A stretch of 23,934 nucleotides of DNA from Firmicutes bacterium CAG:475 (GCA_000434435.1 FR895509.1:1-23934); one strand, 5' to 3'; positions 5,882 to 13,211 are shown, counted from the first letter of the stretch. The notes: generated from the letters alone by a model not told the origin. Translations and numbers: made by a program.

Positions 5882-7480
5882 TTATTTCAGGTCATTGTAT
5901 ATGTCAGGCAAATCGTTGAGTATAAGCAGCGTATCGCCAAGTTTTAAGGTGTTTACAAAATCTTTTTCACACATATCGAGCGATGAATATCTTTTGATTT
6001 CACCGCCGAACTCACAATCTTTCAGGGCGCGCAAAATGGGTTCCGTTCTCTCGTTTCCTATGAGCAAAACGACGTCGGCAACGTCTGCGATACGCTTGCC
6101 CAAAATTCTGTTTTCCTCCCCTTCTCTGCTTCCGAGTTCCACAAGTCCCGGCGTCATAACAACCTTTCGCGTATCGAACATCGCAAGCGTCATGAGCGCA
6201 AATTTTGCCCCGTCGGGATTTGAATTGAAACTGTCGTCGATGATGTTTATTCCGTTGCCTTTCAAAAGTTGTTGCCTATGCGCAACAGGTTGCAAATTTT
6301 CGATTGCATGCAAAATATACGGCATCTCTACCCCGAGTTTCACGGCCATCGCAACGGCAAGCATGATGTTTTGCACGTTGTGGATTCCGAGTATAGTCGT
6401 ACGTGCGCGATATATGTCGTCGCCCACAACAACGTCGAATTCGCTTCCGTAGCTGTTTACCGACAAATTTTTGGCATAAATATCCGCGCTTTCGTCAAGT
6501 CCCGCATATATGGTTTCGGGAATAACCTTCTTTTTGAGCAACACGTTTTCCGTTATATTTTTAAGTTCCGCATTAATAACGCACGTGCCGTCCCCGACGT
6601 CGAGGATACGGCATTTTTCTTGTCGAATATTCTCTTCTGTTTTGAAAGTTTGAAGATGCTGGTCGTTTATCCCCGTAAGAATCGAATACTGCGGATTTAC
6701 GATTTTCATGAGTTTTTTGACGTCGCCGACACGCCTTGCGCCGAATTCGGCAATGAAAACTTCGTGGGTATCGTCAAGCGCATTGACGGTTTTTGCAATT
6801 CCCATCGGCGTATTGTAGCTTTGCGGCGTACTCAGAACATTGTATTTTTGCGACAAAATCGTTTCGAGAAAATTCTTTACCGACGTTTTGCCGTAACTTC
6901 CCGTAATTGCGATTTTTATCAAACCATCTCTGTTTAGCCTTTTGTGCGCACGCTTTTCGTATCTTGCGTTGTTAAGCCTCTCAAAAACGTTGATAATCGC
7001 CGTCGAAACGACGAAAATAAGCGGATATACGAGCGGAAAAGCAAAAAACGTCAGATATCTCAAATACGTATCGTCAAGTCTCGCTGTGGCAACCGCAAAC
7101 GCAACCGATACGGCAGCCGTGGAAACGCAAGTGTCGAAAACCAAACATCTCACGGCACGCTTTGTATATTTCAGCGGTTTTTTGCGGTCGGGCAAGTCCT
7201 CCATAAAGTACATTGCAAACTCCGCAATAAAGAAAAACAGCGCGATAAGAAATCCCCAAAACGCTTTTGCGTTCAAAAACCAAAAAGTCAGCCAGATTCC
7301 CGTAAAAATTGCGACGGTGATTATATCGAGCGCATAAACAAAGCGCAAACGCTTGTTTTTGAATATCTCGCTTATGCGATAATTATCGTTTTGAATGGCA
7401 TACAGATACGGCCTCGCCATAAAAAAGCTGTCGAGCGCAACCAACAAAATATAAAACCAATCGCCTCTTGCAAGCGTCAT
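5882..7480 (-). CDS. MurF-type UDP-MurNAc-tripeptide:D-Ala-D-Ala ligase with an N-terminal membrane domain
   Basis: Residues from about 188 on form a Mur ligase: ATP loop GSYGKTS (194-200), the MurF-like STPQSYNTPMGIAKTVN just after it, EFGARRVGDVKKL, and DDSFNSNPDG further on. MurF adds D-Ala-D-Ala to the muramyl tripeptide, which matches the neighbouring ddl. Residues 1-165 are unusual: four or five hydrophobic segments (about 8-28, 50-70, 72-93, 113-131, 142-163), followed by a basic linker. Standard MurF is a soluble protein of about 450 residues without this part. The ATG at 7480 has GGAAGG a few bases upstream and is preferred over a TTG 11 codons earlier. The membrane part may tether the ligase near MraY/MurG. 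Mur ligase relatives with other substrates are possible, but the ddl neighbour favours MurF. Confidence 0.85.
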   Translation of the reverse strand: MTLARGDWFYILLVALDSFFMARPYLYAIQNDNYRISEIFKNKRLRFVYALDIITVAIFTGIWLTFWFLNAKAFWGFLIALFFFIAEFAMYFMEDLPDRKKPLKYTKRAVRCLVFDTCVSTAAVSVAFAVATARLDDTYLRYLTFFAFPLVYPLIFVVSTAIINVFERLNNARYEKRAHKRLNRDGLIKIAITGSYGKTSVKNFLETILSQKYNVLSTPQSYNTPMGIAKTVNALDDTHEVFIAEFGARRVGDVKKLMKIVNPQYSILTGINDQHLQTFKTEENIRQEKCRILDVGDGTCVINAELKNITENVLLKKKVIPETIYAGLDESADIYAKNLSVNSYGSEFDVVVGDDIYRARTTILGIHNVQNIMLAVAMAVKLGVEMPYILHAIENLQPVAHRQQLLKGNGINIIDDSFNSNPDGAKFALMTLAMFDTRKVVMTPGLVELGSREGEENRILGKRIADVADVVLLIGNERTEPILRALKDCEFGGEIKRYSSLDMCEKDFVNTLKLGDTLLILNDLPDIYNDLK

Positions 7481-7568
7481 ACGCACCTTCCTTGTTCCTA
7501 CCAAGATATGCAAAAGGCATTTTTATGTGAATATTCAAACATACACTCACTGTTTAGACGATTTTTGC

Positions 7569-7590
7569 TAAAAAATGTTTCATGAAACAT
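7569..7590. promoter_or_regulatory. 16-bp perfect palindrome: AT-rich terminator or operator
   Basis: ATGTTTCATGAAACAT (7575-7590) is a perfect palindrome. On the minus strand it is followed by six T residues and lies about 26 nt past the hydrolase stop, which suits a weak terminator. It also lies about 95 nt upstream of the MurF-type start and could be a binding site for a dimeric regulator. Confidence 0.5.
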
Positions 7591-7615
7591 CGGAAAAATT
7601 CAGGACAAAGGAATT

Positions 7616-8461
7616 TTAGATTTTTTCATCGGTTTCTTCGAGAAATGCGGACAATATCAAGCCGAACGTTACCTTGTCCTCGACAAACGCAAAATGTCCG
7701 CCGTTAAGCAAAAACCCTTGCGCTTCGTCGATATTTTTCAAAAAACACTTGTACATATAAAGCGGCGTTTCCTTGTCGTCCTTTCCCCAAAATATCGCGC
7801 ACGGCACGTCAATCTTGTTCAAAATACGTTTTTGATTGTAATTTACAACCCTTACGAACACTTTTTTCATCTCGTCGCAAAGCGCATTGTAATCGCTTGA
7901 ACCTTTAAGTCCGCGCTTGCCCAGTTTTTTGAGGATTTTGTGCGCAAACACTTTGAAATAATAACTCGGTTTCCTTTTAGGTTTTATGCCGGCACTGTCG
8001 ACAAGCACGATTCGTTTTGCGATTTGCGGATAATATACTGCAAGTTCGATTGCCACGCGTCCGCCGAACGAGTGTCCTACGAACGTTGCGGCTTTTATAT
8101 GCAAAACGTCAAGCAGGCTTGCAACGTCCGCGGCATATTCTTTTACGCCGTAAAAATCCGGAGGATAATCGCTTTGTCCGAACCCTAAAAAATCTATCGC
8201 AACAACACGATATTTTGCGCATAGTTGTTTTGCGACAAAGAAAAAGGCGGAAGCGTCCGAGCCCCACCCGTGAAGAAAAACTATATTTTTTTCGCCGTTT
8301 CCAAGCGAAAAATACGATACATTTCTATTGTTGATTTTTGCAAATTTCCTTTCGAAACCAAAGGGATTCCGAGGATTTTTTTGCGGTTTTTCGCAAATAT
8401 TTTTGCGATTTTCAGTCAAATTATGCTCGGTTTTCGTGCTTGCTCCTATATTGCGAGCCAC
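7616..8461 (-). CDS. Alpha/beta-fold hydrolase
   Basis: The protein has 281 residues and an alpha/beta hydrolase fold. The oxyanion-side HGWGSD (64-69), nucleophile elbow GHSFGG (Ser131), acid at WGKDD (Asp228 or Asp229) and NGGHFAF (His256) make a complete catalytic triad. The substrate cannot be read from the sequence. There is no signal peptide. The start is uncertain: a GTG at 8461 overlaps the rimI stop by 16 nt without a clear ribosome site, suggesting translational coupling, and the first 35 residues are charged, Asn/Lys-rich and outside the domain, so a later start is possible. It is the last gene of the FMN-riboswitch operon. Confidence 0.8.
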   Translation of the reverse strand: MARNIGASTKTEHNLTENRKNICEKPQKNPRNPFGFERKFAKINNRNVSYFSLGNGEKNIVFLHGWGSDASAFFFVAKQLCAKYRVVAIDFLGFGQSDYPPDFYGVKEYAADVASLLDVLHIKAATFVGHSFGGRVAIELAVYYPQIAKRIVLVDSAGIKPKRKPSYYFKVFAHKILKKLGKRGLKGSSDYNALCDEMKKVFVRVVNYNQKRILNKIDVPCAIFWGKDDKETPLYMYKCFLKNIDEAQGFLLNGGHFAFVEDKVTFGLILSAFLEETDEKI

Positions 8462-8877
8462 ATTATGAGTGCGTCGCGAACGTTGTTGTAATACTTCTTT
8501 CGCACTCCTTCGACCGTAAAGCCGAAACTTTGGTACAAGCGTATCGCAGGTTCGTTGTTGTCGCGCACTTCGAGTGTCATAAACTTGATACCCAGCAGTT
8601 TTGCGCGCGATATAAGCTCGCTCATAAGCAACTTGCCTATACCTTTGCCGCGCTCGGTCGATTTCACCGCAATATTAGTTATATGCGCCTCGTCGAGCAC
8701 TTTGTGAAAACCGCCGTAACAAATCACTTCATCGCCTCTCACACCCACGAGATAATGTGCGCTCGGATCTTCGACTTCGGGGATAAACATACGCTCGTTC
8801 CAAGGCTGATCAAACGCTTCGCGCTCGATTTCCGCCATTTGTCTGAGGTGCTCGTATTTGAGGGATTCAAACTTCAT
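8446..8877 (-). CDS. rimI: RimI-type protein N-acetyltransferase (GNAT family)
   Basis: The 143-residue GNAT enzyme carries the acetyl-CoA-binding segment RGKGIGKLL, the following RAKLLGIKFMTLEVRDNNEPAI and the terminal YQSFGFTVEGVRKKYY typical of RimI. RimI acetylates the N-terminal alanine of ribosomal protein S18 and commonly sits next to tsaB, as here. The ATG at 8877 is preceded by GAGAGGG, and it overlaps the tsaB stop by 11 nt. An ORF extension of 15 codons upstream has no ribosome site. Confidence 0.88.
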   Translation of the reverse strand: MKFESLKYEHLRQMAEIEREAFDQPWNERMFIPEVEDPSAHYLVGVRGDEVICYGGFHKVLDEAHITNIAVKSTERGKGIGKLLMSELISRAKLLGIKFMTLEVRDNNEPAIRLYQSFGFTVEGVRKKYYNNVRDALIMWLAI

Positions 8878-9439
8878 CTTTTTCCCTCTCGGCTTGCGAT
8901 TTGCGCATATAAAAAGGCTCAAAAACGTTTACGTATTCGCCGTTTTGTGCCTTTTCTTTCACGACTTCCGCAAGGGTTTGTCCGACGTCGTTTAAGGTTG
9001 TAAACACTGCGTCCGATATTGTTGCAGCGTCGCTTGCCTCGCAAAAACTCGTTTCCAAAACCTTTCCGTTGCGGCATTTTGCAAGATACAGATTGCCGTG
9101 TCCGGCATCTACTGCGGCAAGAATTTCTCCTCTTTGGTGTGCAATAAGGTCAAAACTCGTCACGGCAATACGCTTTGCACCCGTTGCAAACGCAATCGCG
9201 GTCATTGCCGACACGCCTATTCTTATGCCCGTAAAAGAGCCGGGACCGACGTTCACCGCCACTGCGTCGAGATTTTGCACGCTTACACCGTGCGATTTGA
9301 GCATATCGTCGATTTGCGGCATAAGTGTTGCGCTGTGTCCCGATTTGCCGATTTCTTTTGTGAAATAGTGGCTTTCTTCGCCTTTGACGAGTGCGATCGA
9401 AAGCCCCGTCGACGTTGTATCGATTGCAAGAATGTTCAT
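8867..9439 (-). CDS. tsaB: tRNA threonylcarbamoyladenosine biosynthesis protein TsaB
   Basis: The 190-residue ASKHA-fold protein has the TsaB signatures MNILAIDTTS at the start, the SATLMPQIDDML stretch, and NVGPGSFTGIRIGVS (64-78). TsaB is the non-catalytic partner of TsaD and TsaE in the formation of t6A at position 37 of ANN-decoding tRNAs. It is shorter than the usual ~220-240 residues, mostly in the C-terminal half. Its ATG overlaps the TGA stop of the RibU-TsaE gene (ATGA), so the two are translationally coupled. tsaD is not in the window. Confidence 0.92.
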   Translation of the reverse strand: MNILAIDTTSTGLSIALVKGEESHYFTKEIGKSGHSATLMPQIDDMLKSHGVSVQNLDAVAVNVGPGSFTGIRIGVSAMTAIAFATGAKRIAVTSFDLIAHQRGEILAAVDAGHGNLYLAKCRNGKVLETSFCEASDAATISDAVFTTLNDVGQTLAEVVKEKAQNGEYVNVFEPFYMRKSQAEREKDEV

Positions 9440-10599
9440 TTATTATCCCTTTTCTCGACGTCGAAAACTCTCTCGTTTTCGCCTGTCGGAGTGATATTTA
9501 TGTCTATTATTTCGCCGTCAATATGCTCAAACTTGTTCCATTCGATGACGGTTACGCTGTCGTCGTCAAAACAATCTTCGATGCCGAGCTCGGCAAGTTC
9601 GTCCGCACTTTCCACTCTGTACATATCCAAGTGGTTGAGTTTGAGTCTGCCGTCCTCGTAAACGTTGAGTATGGTGAACGTCGGGCTTGTAACCTCGTCG
9701 TCTATGCCCAACGCCTTTGCAAGCCCTTTGGTGAAAGTGGTTTTGCCGGCGCCCAAATCGCCGCCAAGCAATATCACTTCGCCGCCTTGCAGAGTGTCCG
9801 CAACTTTCTTTGCAAGCGCGTATGTTTCGTCAACGTTTTTGACTGTGTGCTTGCCGAAAATGCTTTTGGATTTACGCATACTCGTGCCGTCCCAGTGCAG
9901 AATTTTGCTCAGACGTTTGTACAACAAGAACGTCAAAACACTCACTATTGTACATCTAAGTACGTTAAAAGGCAACACTCCGAGCAACAAATAATAGGTA
10001 TAAAAATTGTCTACCGTGACGTTTTTGTAAAGTTTCGCCACCATTTCGACAATACCCTCGAATCCGAACAACTTCGAGTATAGCGGAATGGAGATAAATC
10101 TGTTGACAACCATTGCCATAGCCGTCAAAAGCGCACTTCCGACCAACAAGCCGATGATTGCGTGCTTTTTGTCCTTGTGAAAATAATAAATCAAGGACGC
10201 AGGCAAAACAAAACATATTCCCAGCAAAATATCGGTTGCCTCTCCAGCAAAGCCCGTCACCGATGGCACGGCTGCAAATTTAAGCAAAACTTTGAGAACG
10301 ATGATCACGCACGCGCTTACAGGTCCCATCGAAAAGCCCGCCAAAAGCGCAGGCAACTCGCTTATTTGAATGTCCAAAAAGGAGGGGAACATAAAAGGTA
10401 AATTGAACTTTACGTATGCGTACAATATAAACGCAATCGCCGTCAACATTGCAACTTTTGCAATGTATGCGGTTGTGAATTTCGGACTTCTAAACCTCTC
10501 AAACGTGCGTTTGATGTCCTCTTTTGTAACTTTTGCACTTGGTTGCACCGCAGTGTTTTCGACAGCCACAATGCTGTCTGTCTTGGATTCTTTGCCCAT
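9436..10599 (-). CDS. Fusion protein: RibU-type riboflavin ECF transporter S component + TsaE tRNA-t6A ATPase
   Basis: One uninterrupted 387-residue frame joins two normally separate proteins. Residues about 40-235 are a RibU-like membrane domain with five or six hydrophobic segments and the RibU marks LDIQISELPALLAGFSMGP (75-93), VLKVLLKF (101-108), GFAGEATDILLGICFVLPAS (116-135). RibU binds riboflavin and works with the ECF ATPase module. Residues 241-387 are a complete TsaE: Walker A GGDLGAGKTTFTKGL (279-293), VTSPTFTILN (303-312), HLDMYRV (323-329), VIEWNKF (351-357). TsaE is the ATPase of t6A synthesis. The ATG at 10599 has GGAG close upstream and lies after the riboswitch terminator; the longer frame upstream is riboswitch sequence and is not coding. 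An internal ATG at 9879 could also give free TsaE, with only a poor ribosome site. Confidence 0.9.
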   Translation of the reverse strand: MGKESKTDSIVAVENTAVQPSAKVTKEDIKRTFERFRSPKFTTAYIAKVAMLTAIAFILYAYVKFNLPFMFPSFLDIQISELPALLAGFSMGPVSACVIIVLKVLLKFAAVPSVTGFAGEATDILLGICFVLPASLIYYFHKDKKHAIIGLLVGSALLTAMAMVVNRFISIPLYSKLFGFEGIVEMVAKLYKNVTVDNFYTYYLLLGVLPFNVLRCTIVSVLTFLLYKRLSKILHWDGTSMRKSKSIFGKHTVKNVDETYALAKKVADTLQGGEVILLGGDLGAGKTTFTKGLAKALGIDDEVTSPTFTILNVYEDGRLKLNHLDMYRVESADELAELGIEDCFDDDSVTVIEWNKFEHIDGEIIDINITPTGENERVFDVEKRDNK

Positions 10600-10643
10600 T
10601 TTTCTCCTTTGGCGCACTCTTTTTTGATTTTGCAAAACTGCAT

Positions 10644-10668
10644 AAAAAAATGCGCCTTCGAGGGCGCA
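10644..10668 (-). terminator. Attenuator terminator of the FMN riboswitch
   Basis: On the minus strand TGCGCC-CTCGAA-GGCGCA is followed by seven T residues (10644-10650). It lies between the riboswitch aptamer and the ribU-tsaE start codon, as expected for transcriptional termination when FMN is bound. Confidence 0.85.
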
Positions 10669-10695
10669 AACGTATGTTGAAATGCAAAATACGTC

Positions 10696-10804
10696 GCTTC
10701 TTTCGTCCGGACTATACCGTCGGTCAAGGAATTGCACCTTGTCGGCACGCATCGCGTGTTCGCGGACTATACCGCCGGTGAGGATTTGCACCTCGCCCTG
10801 AAGC
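10696..10804 (-). ncRNA. FMN riboswitch (RFN element)
   Basis: The minus strand matches the RFN consensus: GCTTCAGGGCGAGGTG, then CCTCACCGGCGGTATAGTCC, GCGAAC, and later TTGACCGACGGTATAGTCC, closing with GAAAGAAGC. The P1 helix pairs GCTTC (10800-10804) with GAAGC (10696-10700). The aptamer binds flavin mononucleotide. With the terminator at 10644-10668 it should shut off the operon when FMN is plentiful. It is a typical regulator of riboflavin uptake genes. The promoter at 10811-10839 puts +1 about at the first base of P1. Confidence 0.95.
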
Positions 10805-10810
10805 AAATTT

Positions 10811-10839
10811 ATGATATGCCTAATATGCCGCCTTGTCAA
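10811..10839 (-). promoter_or_regulatory. Promoter of the FMN riboswitch operon
   Basis: On the minus strand TTGACA (10834-10839) and TATCAT (10811-10816) are separated by 17 bp. Transcription would begin near 10804, the 5' edge of the riboswitch. Confidence 0.8.
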
Positions 10840-10865
10840 GTCCAAAAACAATTTTTTGAAAATAC

Positions 10866-10894
10866 GTGATAAAAACGAAAATTTGGCAAATAAT
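10866..10894 (+). promoter_or_regulatory. Promoter for the gene at 10901, leaderless arrangement
   Basis: GTGATA (10866-10871), 17 bp, AATAAT (10889-10894), then 6 nt to the ATG at 10901. It is weaker than consensus but has the same geometry as the promoters at 2196, 13107 and 18320. It is divergent from the riboswitch promoter. Confidence 0.5.
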
Positions 10895-10900
10895 CTCGGT

Positions 10901-11239
10901 ATGACAATTTTTGCAGAAACCGCAATTCAATCAACGACCCAACAAAACGTATCCACAGAACAAAACGTATGCGCTCTGATGCTCGGCGACGAAAACGTCA
11001 TAGGCGCAAAATGCTTTTTCTATCAAAACAGTTGCCTTGTCGCAATGCTTACGAAACCGTTTTACCTGAAAAGTCAACGGGACGAATTTTTGAAAAATAC
11101 GCAAGAATTTTTGTCGAAAGAGCTTTCGCTCGACATTGTTGCGACGCTTGACGTCGATGTTTACAGAAAAATCAAACCCGATATGTCAAACGAACAAAAA
11201 GCCGAGATTTTGCAAATCGCACGACAACGGATAAAATAA
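10901..11239 (+). CDS. Unknown 112-residue protein
   Basis: I do not recognise this protein. The start at 10901 is chosen from the promoter geometry; no ribosome site is present. The first ~22 residues are Thr/Gln/Asn-rich; the rest looks like a compact alpha-beta domain with CALMLGDENVIGAK, SCLVAMLTKPFYLK and a charged helix ending IARQRIK. The alternation of short strands with VATLDVDVYRKI is vaguely like YhcN/YlaJ-type spore proteins, but there is no lipobox or signal peptide, so that link is weak. It is divergently transcribed from the riboswitch operon and monocistronic. A 9-bp inverted repeat (11283-11291 with 11312-11320) lies downstream, without a T run. Confidence 0.65.
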   Translation: MTIFAETAIQSTTQQNVSTEQNVCALMLGDENVIGAKCFFYQNSCLVAMLTKPFYLKSQRDEFLKNTQEFLSKELSLDIVATLDVDVYRKIKPDMSNEQKAEILQIARQRIK

Positions 11240-11380
11240 AAGTATTTCAAATCACGTCATACAAAATCGCTTTGAAACTGCCCTCGTTTGCGAAAATCGA
11301 GGAAGCAATTAGCAAACGAGATTAATAAAAGCCATAAAATTTAAGTTATAAAAATCCAATTTAATATGTTAGAATATCAA

Positions 11381-11405
11381 AAAAACCTCGAAAACGAGGC
11401 TTTTT
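11381..11405. terminator. Bidirectional terminator between the 10901 gene and rsfS
   Basis: CCTCG-AAAA-CGAGG (11386-11399) is flanked by A7 on the left and T5 on the right, so each strand has a T run after the stem. It ends rsfS on the minus strand and can stop read-through from the unknown gene. Confidence 0.75.
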
Positions 11406-11448
11406 GTTTTGAAAATACTTATATTGTTTCGCTATCGCATTTTGCTTT

Positions 11449-11796
11449 TCAGCCGTTGTATTTGGTGACGTTTTTACCGTCCGCCCAAAGTTTTTCAAGG
11501 CAGTAGAACATTCTCGTTTCGTCGTTGAAAATGTGCACGATGACTCCGCCATAGTCAAGCACTGCCCATTTACCCTCGCCCATACCGTCGGTGTGTGTGG
11601 GTTCGATGCCGTTTTCGCTCATTTTTTCTTCCACAAACTCGGCAAGTGCTTTGACTTGTTTGTTGCTCTTTGCGGTGCAAATGACAAAATAATCGGTCAT
11701 AACTGTCAGATGCGCAACGTCCAAAATCGTGATATCAACGGCTTTGTGCTCGTCAAGTTCGGCACAAATGATGTCTTTCATTTCAATAGGTTCCAT
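11449..11796 (-). CDS. rsfS: Ribosome silencing factor RsfS
   Basis: The 115-residue protein has the RsfS fold marks: the DITILDVAHLTVMTDYFVICT strand-helix stretch, SNKQVKALAEFVEEK, and the C-terminal DYGGVIVHIFNDETRMFYCLEKLWADG. RsfS binds ribosomal protein L14 and blocks subunit joining during nutrient shortage. The ATG at 11796 is preceded by AGGAGG. It lies downstream of nadD-yqeK, the usual Bacillota neighbourhood, but has its own promoter and an 84-nt leader. Confidence 0.92.
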   Translation of the reverse strand: MEPIEMKDIICAELDEHKAVDITILDVAHLTVMTDYFVICTAKSNKQVKALAEFVEEKMSENGIEPTHTDGMGEGKWAVLDYGGVIVHIFNDETRMFYCLEKLWADGKNVTKYNG

Positions 11797-11849
11797 AAAT
11801 CCTCCTGTCGCAAAAAGCGATAGTTCTTCGGTATATTTGTATTTATCGT

Positions 11850-11872
11850 GTGCAAAAAACGTGTTTTTGCAC
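11850..11872 (-). other. Hairpin in the rsfS leader
   Basis: GTGCAAAAA (11850-11858) pairs with TTTTTGCAC (11864-11872) over a 5-nt loop. It lies in the predicted rsfS 5' leader, a few bases after the start of transcription. It could stabilise the transcript. No known riboswitch was recognised. Confidence 0.5.
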
Positions 11873-11886
11873 GTTTTTACAATTTG

Positions 11887-11915
11887 ATTTTAGCATATAT
11901 GCCATGCAATTTCAA
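11887..11915 (-). promoter_or_regulatory. Promoter of rsfS
   Basis: On the minus strand TTGAAA (11910-11915), 17 bp, TAAAAT (11887-11892), with an extended -10 TG upstream. The predicted leader is about 84 nt and carries a hairpin and the AGGAGG site, in contrast to the leaderless nadD just upstream. Confidence 0.65.
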
Positions 11916-11987
11916 CGGTCAAATTTGCAAAAATACGACGATTAACTTTAGTTTCGCATTGCGCCCGTGCTTTTGAGCGTCAACAAT

Positions 11988-13100
11988 TCAACCGAGATAG
12001 CACTTCACGGCTTCTTGTGTGAGCGGATGCATAGGTTTGCCGCTTGCGCCGACTTTGTCGTAGGTGTATTTCAACACCGCTTTAAACCCTTCGTCGAAAT
12101 TGCGCATTGCAATCTCGCGGATTTTGGGGATTGGCTCGTAATCGCGGTCGAAAGACACGCTGTCTGCTGTATAGACGAGCTTTTCGAGCATAGTCATATT
12201 CGCTTTTGCGGTGGTATGATAACGGATTGCGTCAAGCACGTCCTCGTCTTGTATGTCGAAATCTCGCCTCGCCTTCTCCGCACCCAAAAATTGATGCAAT
12301 ACCGGCGTTCCGACTGCGTCGCAAGGCACGTTTAAACCGTCGAGAGAGGGACGCTTTTTCGCATTGTCGTGCAAAAAACACGCAAGAAACACTTTGGTGA
12401 AATCCTGCTTCAAGTTGTGCAAAGAGTTGAGCCGCATCGCCGTCAAAACGACCGCTTTGCTGTGTGCGAACAACTCTTCCGTTTGATAGGAACGGAGTTT
12501 TTTCGCCATGTCCTCGTACTCGCAAAACAGACGTTTTCGTCTTATCGCATCCAAAACTCGCTCGTCAATCTCGATTGGAGTTTCGCCCATAAGCAGTTTT
12601 GCTCTGACTTCGGATGACGATACGTCTTTGCCGACGTAATTCAAAAGGATAAACTCCCCTCCGAATTTTTGTTCAAGACGTTTTGCTCTATCCCTAATAT
12701 CGTCGTATCCCTCGCGCGCACAAACGGCAATCGGACAAACTTGAACGATTTTTTCGGGATGATACCACGTGTCGAAATATTCAAGGCTATCGCCGCCTAT
12801 AAGATATACGATATCTCCGTATTTTTCTTTGAGTATAGGCAACGTAAGCGCAGAGTAATTGTCTTTTTCTCTTGCGTTTTCAATGTCGTCGATGACAAAA
12901 TCTACGCCCTCGAAAGCGACTTTGAGCAAATCGCATCTGTCTTGAAAACTCAAAAATCCCGCGCTCTTGTGAGGTGGTGTTACTGTCGGAACAAGCACGA
13001 GTTTGGATATACCGAGCTCTTGCATCGCGCTTTTGCACATGGCAACGTGCTCTTTATGCACAGGGTCGAAAGCCCCGCCGAAAATCAAAGTTTTTTCCAT
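11988..13100 (-). CDS. nadD: Nicotinate-nucleotide adenylyltransferase fused to a YqeK-type HD phosphohydrolase
   Basis: Residues 1-195 of this 370-residue protein are NadD: FGGAFDPVHKEH (7-18), PPHK (42-45), GGDSLEYFDTWY (102-113), SSSEVR (161-166). NadD makes deamido-NAD from nicotinate mononucleotide and ATP. Residues about 205-368 are a YqeK HD domain: His213 (AHSKAV), His244-Asp245 (FLHDNAK), His295 (RYHTT) and Asp313 (TADSV). YqeK cleaves diadenosine tetraphosphate. The two are separate adjacent genes in B. subtilis and fused in some Clostridia. The ATG at 13100 has no ribosome site; the promoter puts +1 at this codon. A GTG six codons upstream lies within the promoter and is rejected. 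Confidence 0.93.
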   Translation of the reverse strand: MEKTLIFGGAFDPVHKEHVAMCKSAMQELGISKLVLVPTVTPPHKSAGFLSFQDRCDLLKVAFEGVDFVIDDIENAREKDNYSALTLPILKEKYGDIVYLIGGDSLEYFDTWYHPEKIVQVCPIAVCAREGYDDIRDRAKRLEQKFGGEFILLNYVGKDVSSSEVRAKLLMGETPIEIDERVLDAIRRKRLFCEYEDMAKKLRSYQTEELFAHSKAVVLTAMRLNSLHNLKQDFTKVFLACFLHDNAKKRPSLDGLNVPCDAVGTPVLHQFLGAEKARRDFDIQDEDVLDAIRYHTTAKANMTMLEKLVYTADSVSFDRDYEPIPKIREIAMRNFDEGFKAVLKYTYDKVGASGKPMHPLTQEAVKCYLG

Positions 13101-13106
13101 ATTTTT

Positions 13107-13135
13107 ATTATACAACACATATGAAAAACTTTCAA
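13107..13135 (-). promoter_or_regulatory. Promoter of nadD-yqeK, leaderless arrangement
   Basis: On the minus strand TTGAAA (13130-13135), 17 bp, perfect TATAAT (13107-13112), then six bases to the ATG at 13098-13100. The transcript should begin at the start codon. Confidence 0.8.
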
Positions 13136-13211
13136 GAAATCAAGGCGTATGCAAAGAATTTTTTAAGCTGCAACATGTTTTTACTACTTGATTTTTGGCA
13201 AAAATATTTAT

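Noticed and set aside
7575..7590. Functional parS site
   Set aside because: The core CG of parS is missing, shortening each half-site by one base. I kept it only as a palindrome of unknown role.
10600..10851. 84-codon N-terminal extension of the RibU-TsaE frame
   Set aside because: These codons translate the FMN riboswitch and its terminator. The ATG at 10599 has a good ribosome site right after the terminator.
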